NCBI GenBank assembly: GCA_965229525.1
Contig: OZ245886.1
Coordinates: 1,364,001-1,428,000, forward strand
Reading direction: 5' to 3'
Length of the DNA: 64,000 bases
From: HXMU1420-13 sp965229525
Lineage (GTDB): Bacteria; Bacteroidota; Rhodothermia; Balneolales; Balneolaceae
Position numbers and translations under genes: made by a program. Shown in pieces: positions 18,525 through 26,477 of this stretch (positions within the stretch are counted from its first letter, which is position 1; every line of letters starts with the position of its first letter). A model generated the notes under the pieces. It saw only the letters and a list, made by a program, of their open reading frames with translations. It searched no databases and was not told where the DNA came from.

Positions 18525-19585
18525 TGAAAAGATTATTTCTTCTGCTGCTAATCTTTCCTGGTATTGTATTAGCCCAGGATCTGGACTCAAAAATTGTAGA
18601 CGCTGAGGAAACCGTTCGTCAATATTTCGAAGATAAAAACTTGCCTGGAATGGCTGTTTCAATATTTCTGGGAGACGAAATGATTTGGAGTGAGGGATTC
18701 GGGTTTGCGAACGTAAAGGAACAGGTTCCTGTCGATCCGTCTAAAACCAAATTTCGAATTGGTAGTGTTTCCAAAACACTTACCGCAGCTGCTTTAGGTG
18801 ATTTATTGGAAAAACGTATGCTGGATTTGGACACAATAATTCAAACTTATGTTCCCCATTTTCCGGATAAAGAATATCCGATCACAGTTCGACAAGTTGC
18901 GGGACATATTGCAGGAATTCGTCATTATCGTGGCATTGAATTCATGAGTACTCGACTTTATGAAACGGTAGATGAAGGTCTTACTATTTTTCAGGATGAC
19001 GCTCTTTTATTCGAACCGGGTACCAGATACAGTTATTCGAGTTATGGCTGGAATTTGATAAGTGCCGTGGTGGAAGGGGCGTCTGAGGAAGATTTCCTCG
19101 GGTATATGGATCGATACGTATTTACACCACTCGAAATGCATGATACAGAACCTGAGTGGACGAATCAGGACATCGAAAATTTAACTTCATATTATGTTCC
19201 ACAGGGTGATGGTTTTGAAATCGCACCCTTTGTAGATAATTCCTATAAGTGGGCCGGCGGTGGATTTGTAGGAACAACGGAAGACTTAATTCGTTTCGGC
19301 GAAGCGTATTTGGATTATGATTATCAGTCTGAAGATACGCATCTAGAACTGATGACCCCTCTTATTCTTGAAAACGGAGAGTCAACCAATTATGGCGTTG
19401 GCTGGAGAACGAATTCCTATAAAGATCAAACCTGGATTGGTCATACCGGCGGTTCCGTTGGCGGAACCACCATGTTTATGCTGAATAAAGAACATCGAAT
19501 GGTTATCGCGTTTACAATTAATCGCTCTAATGTAGATTTCGATGGTCTGCACTGGGAGTTAGCAGATATTTTCTTAGCTGATTGA
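18524..19585 (+). CDS. secreted serine hydrolase, beta-lactamase family
   Basis: A 353-residue class C beta-lactamase-fold hydrolase. A signal peptide ends near VLAQ (residue 18). SVSK (81-84) is the nucleophile motif, YSSYGWN the tyrosine motif region, and HTGGSVGG the third motif. It is the last gene of the three-hydrolase operon. It is only distantly similar to the serine hydrolase encoded at 12998. The likely substrates are D-amino-acid peptides or esters; a role in antibiotic breakdown is possible but not shown. Confidence 0.87.
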   Translation: MKRLFLLLLIFPGIVLAQDLDSKIVDAEETVRQYFEDKNLPGMAVSIFLGDEMIWSEGFGFANVKEQVPVDPSKTKFRIGSVSKTLTAAALGDLLEKRMLDLDTIIQTYVPHFPDKEYPITVRQVAGHIAGIRHYRGIEFMSTRLYETVDEGLTIFQDDALLFEPGTRYSYSSYGWNLISAVVEGASEEDFLGYMDRYVFTPLEMHDTEPEWTNQDIENLTSYYVPQGDGFEIAPFVDNSYKWAGGGFVGTTEDLIRFGEAYLDYDYQSEDTHLELMTPLILENGESTNYGVGWRTNSYKDQTWIGHTGGSVGGTTMFMLNKEHRMVIAFTINRSNVDFDGLHWELADIFLAD

Positions 19586-19598
19586 TTCACGCTCTTGT

Positions 19599-19999
19599 AC
19601 TTTTGCCATGATGTCCCGACAAGTCGGGATACCAAAAGATCTAGGCAACGAATTATTGATGCGCCTCGATTACGTTCGCTAAATAACTTAGATGGTCCAT
19701 CTTCTTTCTCAATAGTTTATTGATGAATGACCGATGTGAATTTATTTGTCCCGAAAGCTTTCGGGACACGCTCTCTTCTTCTCGGCTTATATCATCAATA
19801 ATTCTGAGGCCCTCTTTTGGAAGTCGGCATTGGTTGGGTGCAGGAATAGCAGTTAATCTTTCCAAGAATTCGAATCCTAAAACCTGGTCGCGCAGTCGAC
19901 CAATTGGTTTTAGGTAGAATTCAGAAGATTCACTGCCCGGAAGCCAGCCCGCCAGTCCCGAAAGCTTTCGGGATGGTTCTTTTGACGGCACAAAAGAAC
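19599..19999. repeat. composite repeat with nested palindromes
   Basis: This stretch fills most of the 453-base gap 19586-20038. Its left end (19599-19647) matches 12666-12714. It contains the palindrome TCCCGAAAGCTTTCGGGA twice (19749-19766 and 19956-19973), a related TCCCGAC/GTCGGGA hairpin at 19614-19629, a long bulged hairpin at 19876-19914 and a right-end hairpin GTTCTTTTG/CAAAAGAAC (19976-19999). Open frames here do not resemble proteins. Confidence 0.65.
19876..19914. repeat. 15-bp bulged hairpin
   Basis: CCTAAAACC-TGGTCG (19876-19890) pairs with CGACCA-ATT-GGTTTTAGG (19897-19914), with a 6-base loop and a 3-base bulge. GAATTC sits close outside both arms. It is unlike a terminator because no T-run follows. 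Confidence 0.6.
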
Positions 20000-20038
20000 A
20001 ACTAAATGCTATATTGAAAATAATTTGAACTAAAAAAA

Positions 20039-20896
20039 ATGCTCTACCCATCAACCTGGAAAACCTACAAACTCCTCGACTTCGGCGAAGGCCGGAAACT
20101 CGAACGCTTTGGTGATGTAATCGTAGATCGGCCCGAGCCATCTGCAACCGGTAGAAAAAGTAGTCCTGATATTTGGAAAAAGTCATTCTCCAGGTTTAGA
20201 GAAGAAAGAGGTCAAAAAGGAAGTTGGGGAGTTGAAATTGATCCGTTTGAAATCAACTTTCAATTGAATGAACAAGATTTTCGTTTTCAGCTCAAACAAA
20301 CTGCCTTTAAACATTTGGGGATATTCCCCGAACAAGCTGTTAATTGGCAATTCATCGCTGATCATTGCACTCGATTTCGAAAAAATGGTGTAGAACCAAA
20401 AATATTAAATCTATTCGCATACACTGGGGCTGCATCAATAATAGCAGCTCGTTTTGGGGCATCCGTTACTCATGTTGATTCTTCTAAATCAGTAGTTCAA
20501 TGGGCTCGTGATAATGCTGAATTAAATAACATTTCAAACATTCGATGGATTGTAGAGGATGCCCGAAAATTTGTTGAAAGAGCCATCAAAAGAGGAGAAC
20601 AATACAACGGTATAATCTTAGATCCGCCCATTTTTGGCATGGTTCCAAAAGGAAAAAGCTGGAAGCTCAATTCAGATTTAAAACCATTGATGGAAAGTAT
20701 AATCAACATATTAGATACCGAACATCACTTCTTGATACTTAATACTTATTCCCCTCAACTACCTCTTAAAAAGCTGAAACAAATATTGAATAGTATATCA
20801 GAATTTCCAAAAGACTATGAGGCCACAATTCTAGGATTAAAATCTACTGAAGGAAAGGAGCTGAAATTGGGAAACTTAATACGGTTCAATTCTTAA
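20039..20896 (+). CDS. class I SAM-dependent methyltransferase, RlmI/RlmK-like
   Basis: A 285-residue methyltransferase. The N-terminal part (1-110) is a beta-rich RNA-binding-like region; the Rossmann domain starts with ILNLFAYTGAASI (SAM motif I, about 122-134), followed by VTHVDSSKSVVQWA (motif II) and LDPPIFG (motif IV, about 196-202). These are hallmarks of the PF10672-type enzymes related to 23S rRNA cytosine-C5 methyltransferases, but the DPPxF form without the usual Cys does not fix the target. It converges with the next gene and shares TTAA at the stops. Confidence 0.86.
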   Translation: MLYPSTWKTYKLLDFGEGRKLERFGDVIVDRPEPSATGRKSSPDIWKKSFSRFREERGQKGSWGVEIDPFEINFQLNEQDFRFQLKQTAFKHLGIFPEQAVNWQFIADHCTRFRKNGVEPKILNLFAYTGAASIIAARFGASVTHVDSSKSVVQWARDNAELNNISNIRWIVEDARKFVERAIKRGEQYNGIILDPPIFGMVPKGKSWKLNSDLKPLMESIINILDTEHHFLILNTYSPQLPLKKLKQILNSISEFPKDYEATILGLKSTEGKELKLGNLIRFNS

Positions 20897-22323
20897 TCAG
20901 AACGGCTTTGAATCAGCTTTTTTAAATTTTCGTTTTCAGGATCAACTTGTAGGCCTCTTCTTAAAACCGCATCAGCCTGGACGTCATCATTTAAATCGAA
21001 GAATGTTTCTGCCAGTCTCAGATAGGTCTTCATATTTTTAGGGTAAGCATCAATGAGCATCCACATCAACTGAATTGCAATATCCGTTTCTCCTGCTTCA
21101 AGTCTGGCTCCAACTTCTTCAGTAACCAGATCAAAATCGATTAATTGATATTCTGGAAACTCTACTTTTATCTCAGAATACATATTTAAGGCCGCATCAA
21201 TGCCCTCAGTGTATAGATAGGTTAGAAAATCTTCTCTCGTTAGCGACAAACTTTTTTCAGATTTCTTGTTAATGATCTCAATAAACAGCTCGTCATCAAG
21301 AGTGGTAATTTCCTGTGATTGAGGAAAATTCTTTAAATAAATATCAAGAAACTGCCTAGTGCGGTTTGCTATCGATATAAAAGCCCTACGTACATATTCT
21401 GGTCGATCTCCATATTGAGCTACATATGAGTTAAAGTCAGGATGATCTAACCCACTCGTTCTTATCGCGATGTGATTCGTATTTGGAGCTAATACATCAA
21501 GTTTATAGTCACTCAGATACCAATTATCGGCAAAAAAAGAGAGCATTGATGTTTCAAGCTCTGACATATCCATAGTTGGAAAAGAATTCATCATTTCTGG
21601 TCCGCCAGTTAGGATACCATCGTAGGCTACCATTGCATCAACTGCCTTGTGCTTTAAGGCAAATCCTACCATGTTTAATGCGCCGAAACTATATCCTACA
21701 ACTCCAATATTTTCAGTATCAGCATGATCGTAATTGTGCAGCCAGCCATATACAAACTCAAGATCCCGAACCTGAGCTTCAACCCCACTTGGTCTAAATA
21801 AAATATTTCGTGAATATGCTCCTTTTGATGCTGTTAAAGCTACAATATAGCCATGACTTGCAAGCATTTTGCATAACTCAATATTCTCATATCCTGCGGA
21901 TCCTCTTCCCGTTGCATAGATAATTATTGGAAATTTGCCTTCTTCACGTATTTGTTTACTTGAAATCTGATCAGCCAATTTTTTTTGATCAGGCTTTAGT
22001 CCTTCAGCTGAGGAATAGGCTATTTGATAAAGCTGATTAATGTCATCACTTTCCAACACCCCATCTGAAATTGGAAACCAAACTCCTAACACCATTGGTC
22101 GAGCTACAAACTGCTTTTCTCCAAATTTCTGGTATCTCCGGGAATGATCTACGGCATCTATCACCTCAAATCCCACATCGAAATCGCCATATTCAAAACC
22201 CTCGAATCTACTTTGCTGTGCAGATAAATCTACAGAAATACTTAATGCTGCGATTAAGATGAGAATCACTAAATGTGATAATATTGGTTTTCCATTCGCA
22301 GTCGAGAATTTTCGGAATTTCAT
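20893..22323 (-). CDS. exported alpha/beta hydrolase with C-terminal TPR-like region
   Basis: A 476-residue protein. An N-terminal hydrophobic segment (about 16-35, ending LSAQ) is a signal peptide or anchor. The alpha/beta-hydrolase domain (about 70-330) resembles dienelactone hydrolase/PAF-acetylhydrolase types, with IIIYATGRGSAG for the oxyanion region, nucleophile elbow GYSFG (Ser212) and a candidate acid/His pair later (SGLDHPDF). The C-terminal 120 residues show helical repeat pattern with AYPKNMKTYLRLAETFFDLND, typical of TPR. The substrate is unknown. Confidence 0.82.
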   Translation of the reverse strand: MKFRKFSTANGKPILSHLVILILIAALSISVDLSAQQSRFEGFEYGDFDVGFEVIDAVDHSRRYQKFGEKQFVARPMVLGVWFPISDGVLESDDINQLYQIAYSSAEGLKPDQKKLADQISSKQIREEGKFPIIIYATGRGSAGYENIELCKMLASHGYIVALTASKGAYSRNILFRPSGVEAQVRDLEFVYGWLHNYDHADTENIGVVGYSFGALNMVGFALKHKAVDAMVAYDGILTGGPEMMNSFPTMDMSELETSMLSFFADNWYLSDYKLDVLAPNTNHIAIRTSGLDHPDFNSYVAQYGDRPEYVRRAFISIANRTRQFLDIYLKNFPQSQEITTLDDELFIEIINKKSEKSLSLTREDFLTYLYTEGIDAALNMYSEIKVEFPEYQLIDFDLVTEEVGARLEAGETDIAIQLMWMLIDAYPKNMKTYLRLAETFFDLNDDVQADAVLRRGLQVDPENENLKKLIQSRSD

Positions 22324-22420
22324 ACCTCAGTTTGCCTGTTTTTAGGTTTTTGAACATATGGTAAACGAAGTAATACGTCAGGAATTTTAAAGTGATTTTT
22401 ATTTACGGCTTTGAAAGTGA

Positions 22421-22444
22421 AAAGGCCGCTTTGTTGCGGCCTTT
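22421..22444 (-). terminator. terminator after the sigma/anti-sigma genes
   Basis: AAAGGCCGC and GCGGCCTTT form a perfect 9-bp stem with a 6-base loop, 10 bases downstream of the anti-sigma stop on the minus strand. The T run is short but present. Confidence 0.78.
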
Positions 22445-22453
22445 ATTGAAGAA

Positions 22454-23272
22454 TTACTGATCGTCTCTACTTTGTCGTTCTTCTTCCATTTTTTGGATTT
22501 CCTGCTGCTTCATTTCTTCCCCATCCTCTTCAAGAATAAATTCATTCTTTTCAGGGGTCAAATCATTATATAGTTGCTCGATGTCTCTTTTGATTTCAAA
22601 GTTGCCATCCGTATTCTCGAATACAAACACTGCATATCGATTACCATCAGCGCCTTTTTTTACTTCAATACTTTGGGTGGTAGAAGAATTTTCATGAAGA
22701 AATACATTTATTTTAGCCTGGATTTCCTCTTCCGTTAAGTCCGGATCTATTTTGATATCGAACGTTTTATGAAGTGCACTTTCAAAAAAAGTTCGTTCAA
22801 CAGTGTCCTCAATAGGCATGATGTTTATTTGAGAAAAGTTAATAGCTGCCGTTAATGCTTCAACTTTCTGTATAGCCATATCGTGATTTGATTCTGGTAA
22901 TACCAGAACAACTTCCGACATTTCCTGTGGTTCTGAGAGTGAACCATCTTCATGTATAGTTTCATGAATTACAGGGATAAATTGTAGCTCTGACAAATCA
23001 AATCCCGTTAAATTCGCAATCTTTCCTTTTCCTACTTCAGGTGATTCCGTGGTTAATCCACGAATCATATATCCGATTTCTTCTTCATGTTGAACTGGCA
23101 TGGTACAAGCCACAAGAATTAGTGCCGTAGCTACTAAAGATGCAGCAACCTTATAAAAGTTTTTCATTGGTTTTGGTCTTTTAGATTTTTGATCTAACCA
23201 TGGACCTAAACCTTCAAATGATGCCGAATGGTCTTGATTTTTCAGTGAATTGAATGCATCTGATACGTTCAT
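22454..23272 (-). CDS. putative anti-sigma factor, single membrane segment
   Basis: A 272-residue protein, not matched to a named domain. About 35 residues in the cytosol precede a membrane segment (about 40-58, ending ALILVAC), then an acidic extracytoplasmic domain and a Lys/Glu/Gln-rich tail. Position directly after an ECF sigma gene and this topology suggest an anti-sigma factor; no ZAS zinc motif (HxxxCxxC) is visible. The ATG at 23272 leaves a 4-base gap to the sigma gene; an in-frame ATG at 23320 would overlap it by 44 bases. The Cys at the end of the helix could be chance. Confidence 0.66.
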   Translation of the reverse strand: MNVSDAFNSLKNQDHSASFEGLGPWLDQKSKRPKPMKNFYKVAASLVATALILVACTMPVQHEEEIGYMIRGLTTESPEVGKGKIANLTGFDLSELQFIPVIHETIHEDGSLSEPQEMSEVVLVLPESNHDMAIQKVEALTAAINFSQINIMPIEDTVERTFFESALHKTFDIKIDPDLTEEEIQAKINVFLHENSSTTQSIEVKKGADGNRYAVFVFENTDGNFEIKRDIEQLYNDLTPEKNEFILEEDGEEMKQQEIQKMEEERQSRDDQ

Positions 23273-23276
23273 AACA

Positions 23277-23873
23277 CTATCCCATCGATTTGTATTGGTT
23301 AATAAGTTCAGAAGTCTCATGGTACAGATCGCTTGTTTTTAGTGATTCTATGTTTGATGAAAGAGGGTGTTCCTCTTCCAACTTCTCCATGAGTTCCTTC
23401 AGCTTTAATCGAGTTCTGCTCAACCTGCTTTTAACAGCCGATACACTATTCTCATCCTGTATTTCAGTTATTTCTTTAATTGAAAAGCCCCCTAACTCGA
23501 ACAATAAAATAGCTGCCCGTTCAATAGGTTCTAATCGTGCAAGAGCTGCGATTAAAATCTGGTTTTCATCAAAAAAATTGGCCGCATAAATTCGAAAGTC
23601 TTTGCCTTCGATTACAGTATTTTGCGACACAAACCTTTTCCAAAATGGTCGTCGAGTGGCATTATAAAAGCTGTTAGTAATAATCTGAAACATCCAATTT
23701 TTAAATCTATCCGGATTTTTCAAACTGTCGACTTTTTCGAAGGCCTTCAGTAGCGATTGTTGCAGAATTTCTTCTGTCTCAACCAGATCCTGACCAGCAC
23801 ATAATGCTCGGCAATAGTTTACTGCGTCATTATAATGTGGATTTAATAATTGGGTGAATTCAGAATTTGTCAA
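23277..23873 (-). CDS. ECF-type RNA polymerase sigma factor
   Basis: A 198-residue sigma-70 family factor. Region 2 spans about residues 9-80, with EEILQQSLLKAFEKVDSLKNPDRFKNWMFQIITNSFYN. Region 4 (about 110-165) reads ALARLEPIERAAILLFELGGFSIKEITEI with a helix-turn-helix and SAVKSRLSRTRLKLKE. It directs RNA polymerase to a special promoter set, likely held back by the next gene's membrane protein. No promoter motif shared with other genes in the window was found for it. Confidence 0.9.
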   Translation of the reverse strand: MTNSEFTQLLNPHYNDAVNYCRALCAGQDLVETEEILQQSLLKAFEKVDSLKNPDRFKNWMFQIITNSFYNATRRPFWKRFVSQNTVIEGKDFRIYAANFFDENQILIAALARLEPIERAAILLFELGGFSIKEITEIQDENSVSAVKSRLSRTRLKLKELMEKLEEEHPLSSNIESLKTSDLYHETSELINQYKSMG

Positions 23874-24008
23874 CTCAATAAAGTTTGGAATTCATGGTTT
23901 TGCGCGCATTCAACCATAAGACACCCCAAGATGTGGAAAAGTCGCATCAAATTTTAAACTTCATTTAACACTTCTGAAACTTTGAACTTCCAACTCGTTT
24001 AACAAACC

Positions 24009-24863
24009 ATGAAAATAATTCGGGTACTTCTATTCATTTCGTTATTCCCAATTTCATTGTTTGCGCATCCTGGTATAGGGCTTGTCTATGATGGGGATCA
24101 GACCATCTATTACACAGATTTAGTTCACATCTGGAAGCTAAATACTGATACGGGTGAATCATTAATCTTTCTAGAAAATCTACATAGCCATGAACTATGG
24201 CTCGATGGGGATGGGGCTTTATATGGTGAGCATTATTGGTACGATCAGTCGAAGGGTGTCTTCAAACATTATATTTGGATGGCTACACCTGATGGGGAAT
24301 TAAATAAAATATCTGACACCATTGAAGGGGAGAATGATCACTTCAGTTTTATACGGAGCTCAATTACTGAATCTTATTCTACCAAATCAAGGGATTCTAT
24401 GTATGAATTAATTAAATCCGATTCTGATACAACCATTGTTTTCCCTGATTTCGCGCTAGCTAGCCCAGGTTGGATGTACCTGACTTCAAACTCAGAAGTT
24501 TTGATTCTCGATCGAAATTTAGGTATGGATGAAATCAGCTTGCATAAAGTAAACTTTGCAGAATCTTCTCACTTATTAATTGCAGACAACATAAAAATTG
24601 GCACGCTTCCATTTTCATTATTAGACCATCACAGTTCGGTATATGGAATTTGGGAAGATGATCAAGCGAATATTTTTGTCGCATTATACGGTGGAAGGCA
24701 GGTTATTCGAATAGATGAGAATCTAACTCGAGAAACAGTTATCAATACTTCCTTTTTTTGGTCTCCGATAAATGGTGTATTTGATTCAAATAATAATCTT
24801 TGGTTGATGGAAGCATCATTGAGAGGGAAAGTCAGGGTGAGAAAAGTTCAGTTTTTTGGGTGA
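24009..24863 (+). CDS. exported hypothetical protein, propeller-like
   Basis: A 284-residue protein with a signal peptide ending near SLFA (residue 19). Repeated short strands with Asp/Gly turns, such as GLVYDGDQTIYYTDLVHIWKL and GVFDSNNNLWLMEAS, resemble NHL/SMP-30 beta-propeller blades, but no catalytic motif is visible. It is not assigned to a named family. It stands just upstream of a membrane-anchored metallo-hydrolase on the same strand, 50 bases apart. Confidence 0.68.
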   Translation: MKIIRVLLFISLFPISLFAHPGIGLVYDGDQTIYYTDLVHIWKLNTDTGESLIFLENLHSHELWLDGDGALYGEHYWYDQSKGVFKHYIWMATPDGELNKISDTIEGENDHFSFIRSSITESYSTKSRDSMYELIKSDSDTTIVFPDFALASPGWMYLTSNSEVLILDRNLGMDEISLHKVNFAESSHLLIADNIKIGTLPFSLLDHHSSVYGIWEDDQANIFVALYGGRQVIRIDENLTRETVINTSFFWSPINGVFDSNNNLWLMEASLRGKVRVRKVQFFG

Positions 24864-24913
24864 TTTTACATTCGAAATGTTCTTTATTCTGAATTAATAA
24901 TCTTCCCCTGTTT

Positions 24914-26014
24914 ATGAAACGCTTTCTAAAATACACCCTCATTGTAATTCTTGTACTTGGAGTCAGCCTCTTCATTGCTGTAAAAATCATACTCACTGGT
25001 ATTGAATTTGGAGGAGAACTAGAAGGCGCAAGTTTGGAAAAAGCGATAGTTTCCCCACAATTTAATGGTGAGAATTTTGACAACGATCCTCCACAAATTC
25101 CCGGAAGTATTTGGGCGACCATCCAGGAAATGAGAGGTGATGAAATTCGAAAATCACCTGCTACTTTTCCCATGGCAACTCCTATAATTTCAGATACAGT
25201 TGGTCAAGGTTTGAAAGCAACGTGGTTTGGTCATGCCGCCGTATACGTTGAAATGGATGGCAAAAGAATCTTAACTGATCCAATGTTATCAGACTTAGCA
25301 TTTCCGGTAAAGATGGTTGCACCGGAACGTTTTAATCCACCAGCCATGCGCGCCAATGAACTGCCTCCCATTGATTTTGTAACAATCTCCCACGATCACT
25401 TCGATCATTTGGATATGCAATCGGTGGTTGAGCTTGCTAAACATGGAACAAAGTTTTTTGTCGGATTAGGAATCAAAGCGCACCTTCAGCGTTGGAATGT
25501 TCCAGATGATCAGATTTATGAGATGGATTGGAATGAATCTGTTCAAATTGACGACTTTACAATTCATTGCATGCCTGCCCGTCATTATTCAGGCCGGACC
25601 GGTATGAATAATTCTACGCTTTGGACCTCCTGGGTGATCGAAAGTCCAAATCATAAAATCTATCATAGTGGCGATTCGGGGTATGCACCTCACTTCAAAG
25701 AAATCGGCGAGCAGTTTGGGTCCATAGATTTTGGATTCATCAAAGTGGGCGATTATGGCGATGATGCTGGCTGGCAGGACATCCACATGCATACCGAATA
25801 TTCTATTGAAGCAGCTAAAGACATTAATGCATCCGTTCTTTTCCCGATTCATTGGGGGACTTTTGCCCTCTCTTACCATGATTGGTTTGAACCCATCAAC
25901 CTAACCGTTGAATATTCAGAAGCAGCCGGAATTAATTATGTGACTCCGAAACTTGGGGAAACCATCACCTTCGGCGAAGAATATGAGAACCAAAGCTGGT
26001 GGAAGGAGATTTAG
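24914..26014 (+). CDS. membrane-anchored MBL-fold hydrolase, NAPE-PLD/UlaG-like
   Basis: A 366-residue metallo-beta-lactamase-fold enzyme. An N-terminal helix (about 6-28) anchors it, with the catalytic domain likely in the periplasm. Motifs are TWFGHAAVYVE (103-113), SHDHFDHLD (His160, His162, Asp164, His165), MPARHYSGR (third metal His), HSGDSGY (bridging Asp) and PIHWGTF (last His). This set matches N-acyl-phosphatidylethanolamine phospholipase D-like proteins, so a lipid phosphodiester is a reasonable but unproved substrate. Its stop lies 9 bases before a 7-bp tandem array. Confidence 0.88.
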   Translation: MKRFLKYTLIVILVLGVSLFIAVKIILTGIEFGGELEGASLEKAIVSPQFNGENFDNDPPQIPGSIWATIQEMRGDEIRKSPATFPMATPIISDTVGQGLKATWFGHAAVYVEMDGKRILTDPMLSDLAFPVKMVAPERFNPPAMRANELPPIDFVTISHDHFDHLDMQSVVELAKHGTKFFVGLGIKAHLQRWNVPDDQIYEMDWNESVQIDDFTIHCMPARHYSGRTGMNNSTLWTSWVIESPNHKIYHSGDSGYAPHFKEIGEQFGSIDFGFIKVGDYGDDAGWQDIHMHTEYSIEAAKDINASVLFPIHWGTFALSYHDWFEPINLTVEYSEAAGINYVTPKLGETITFGEEYENQSWWKEI

Positions 26015-26023
26015 GGGATGAAT

Positions 26024-26142
26024 GAGGACTGAGGACTGAGGACTGAGGACTGAGGACTGAGGACTGAGGACTGAGGACTGAGGACTGAGGACTGAGGACT
26101 GAGGACTGAGGACTGAGGACTGAGGACTGAGGACTGAGGACT
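26024..26142. repeat. 17 perfect copies of a 7-bp repeat
   Basis: The unit GAGGACT is repeated 17 times without error over 119 bases, directly after the hydrolase gene. Three units make 21 bases, so any frame through the array is open on the minus strand and gives a false repeat protein; no start, ribosome site or partner supports a gene. It is a slippage-prone minisatellite. Confidence 0.95.
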
Positions 26143-26287
26143 GAATTTGCTTTTTTAATTGAAATGAATCCAACATTTTTATTAGGAGTAAGCATACCTT
26201 TGCCTTTCGTTTAATATTATGAGTTATTTATTATACCTTTAGAATTATTAGGGATAAAGTGAATAATATTTAAAGATGAAATAGGGA

Positions 26288-26330
26288 TAAAATGAACCTG
26301 TCTGCCGACAGGCAGGCTTTGTTCATTTTA
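26288..26330. repeat. inverted repeat with nested palindrome
   Basis: TAAAATGAAC (26288-26297) pairs with GTTCATTTTA (26321-26330). The loop is largely a second imperfect palindrome (26297-26316, CCTG.CTG with CAG.CAGG). The 463-base gap 26015-26477 holds this, the 7-bp array and the attC-like repeats below; it has no gene. Confidence 0.65.
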
Positions 26331-26337
26331 CTCTGTT

Positions 26338-26373
26338 GTTGGAGAAGAATTCGCTCCGCTCTTCTTCTCCAAC
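26338..26373. repeat. 12-bp inverted repeat, possible empty-cassette remnant
   Basis: GTTGGAGAAGAA (26338-26349) is the exact reverse complement of TTCTTCTCCAAC (26362-26373). The right arm runs straight into the attC-like repeat. GTT...AAC ends of this kind are expected at the two ends of an integron-type cassette. Confidence 0.55.
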
Positions 26374-26469
26374 GTGCCGGGCTAAGTTCATGAGTTGCGA
26401 AGCAACTCTTCCCAACCCTCACTAAATTCAATAGGTAAAACCAACTGAACTTAGCCCGGCACGTTAGCT
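26371..26469. repeat. attC-like recombination-site inverted repeat
   Basis: AACGTGCCGGGCTAAGTTCA (26371-26390) is repeated in reverse complement without error at 26446-26465. The 55-base loop has its own hairpin GAGTTGC/GCAACTC (26392-26408). The left end is CTCCAAC and the right end GTTAGCT, close to RYYYAAC and GTTRRRY. Length near 100 bases fits attC sites, but the stem is perfect and lacks the unpaired spacer and bulged bases of classical sites. Confidence 0.5.
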
Positions 26470-26477
26470 GTAATAGA

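Noticed and set aside
19653..20186. 177-residue minus-strand frame
   Set aside because: It covers repeat elements and the start of the methyltransferase gene on the other strand; no family pattern.
24832..25173. Minus-strand 113-residue frame
   Set aside because: It lies opposite the N-terminal part of the MBL-fold hydrolase and has no start signal or family pattern.
26024..26142. CRISPR array
   Set aside because: The repeats are 7 bp, contiguous and without spacers; no cas genes occur.
25916..26195. Minus-strand frames coding SPQSSVL repeats
   Set aside because: They are produced by the 7-bp array, which leaves all frames open; there is no start signal and they overlap the hydrolase 3' end.
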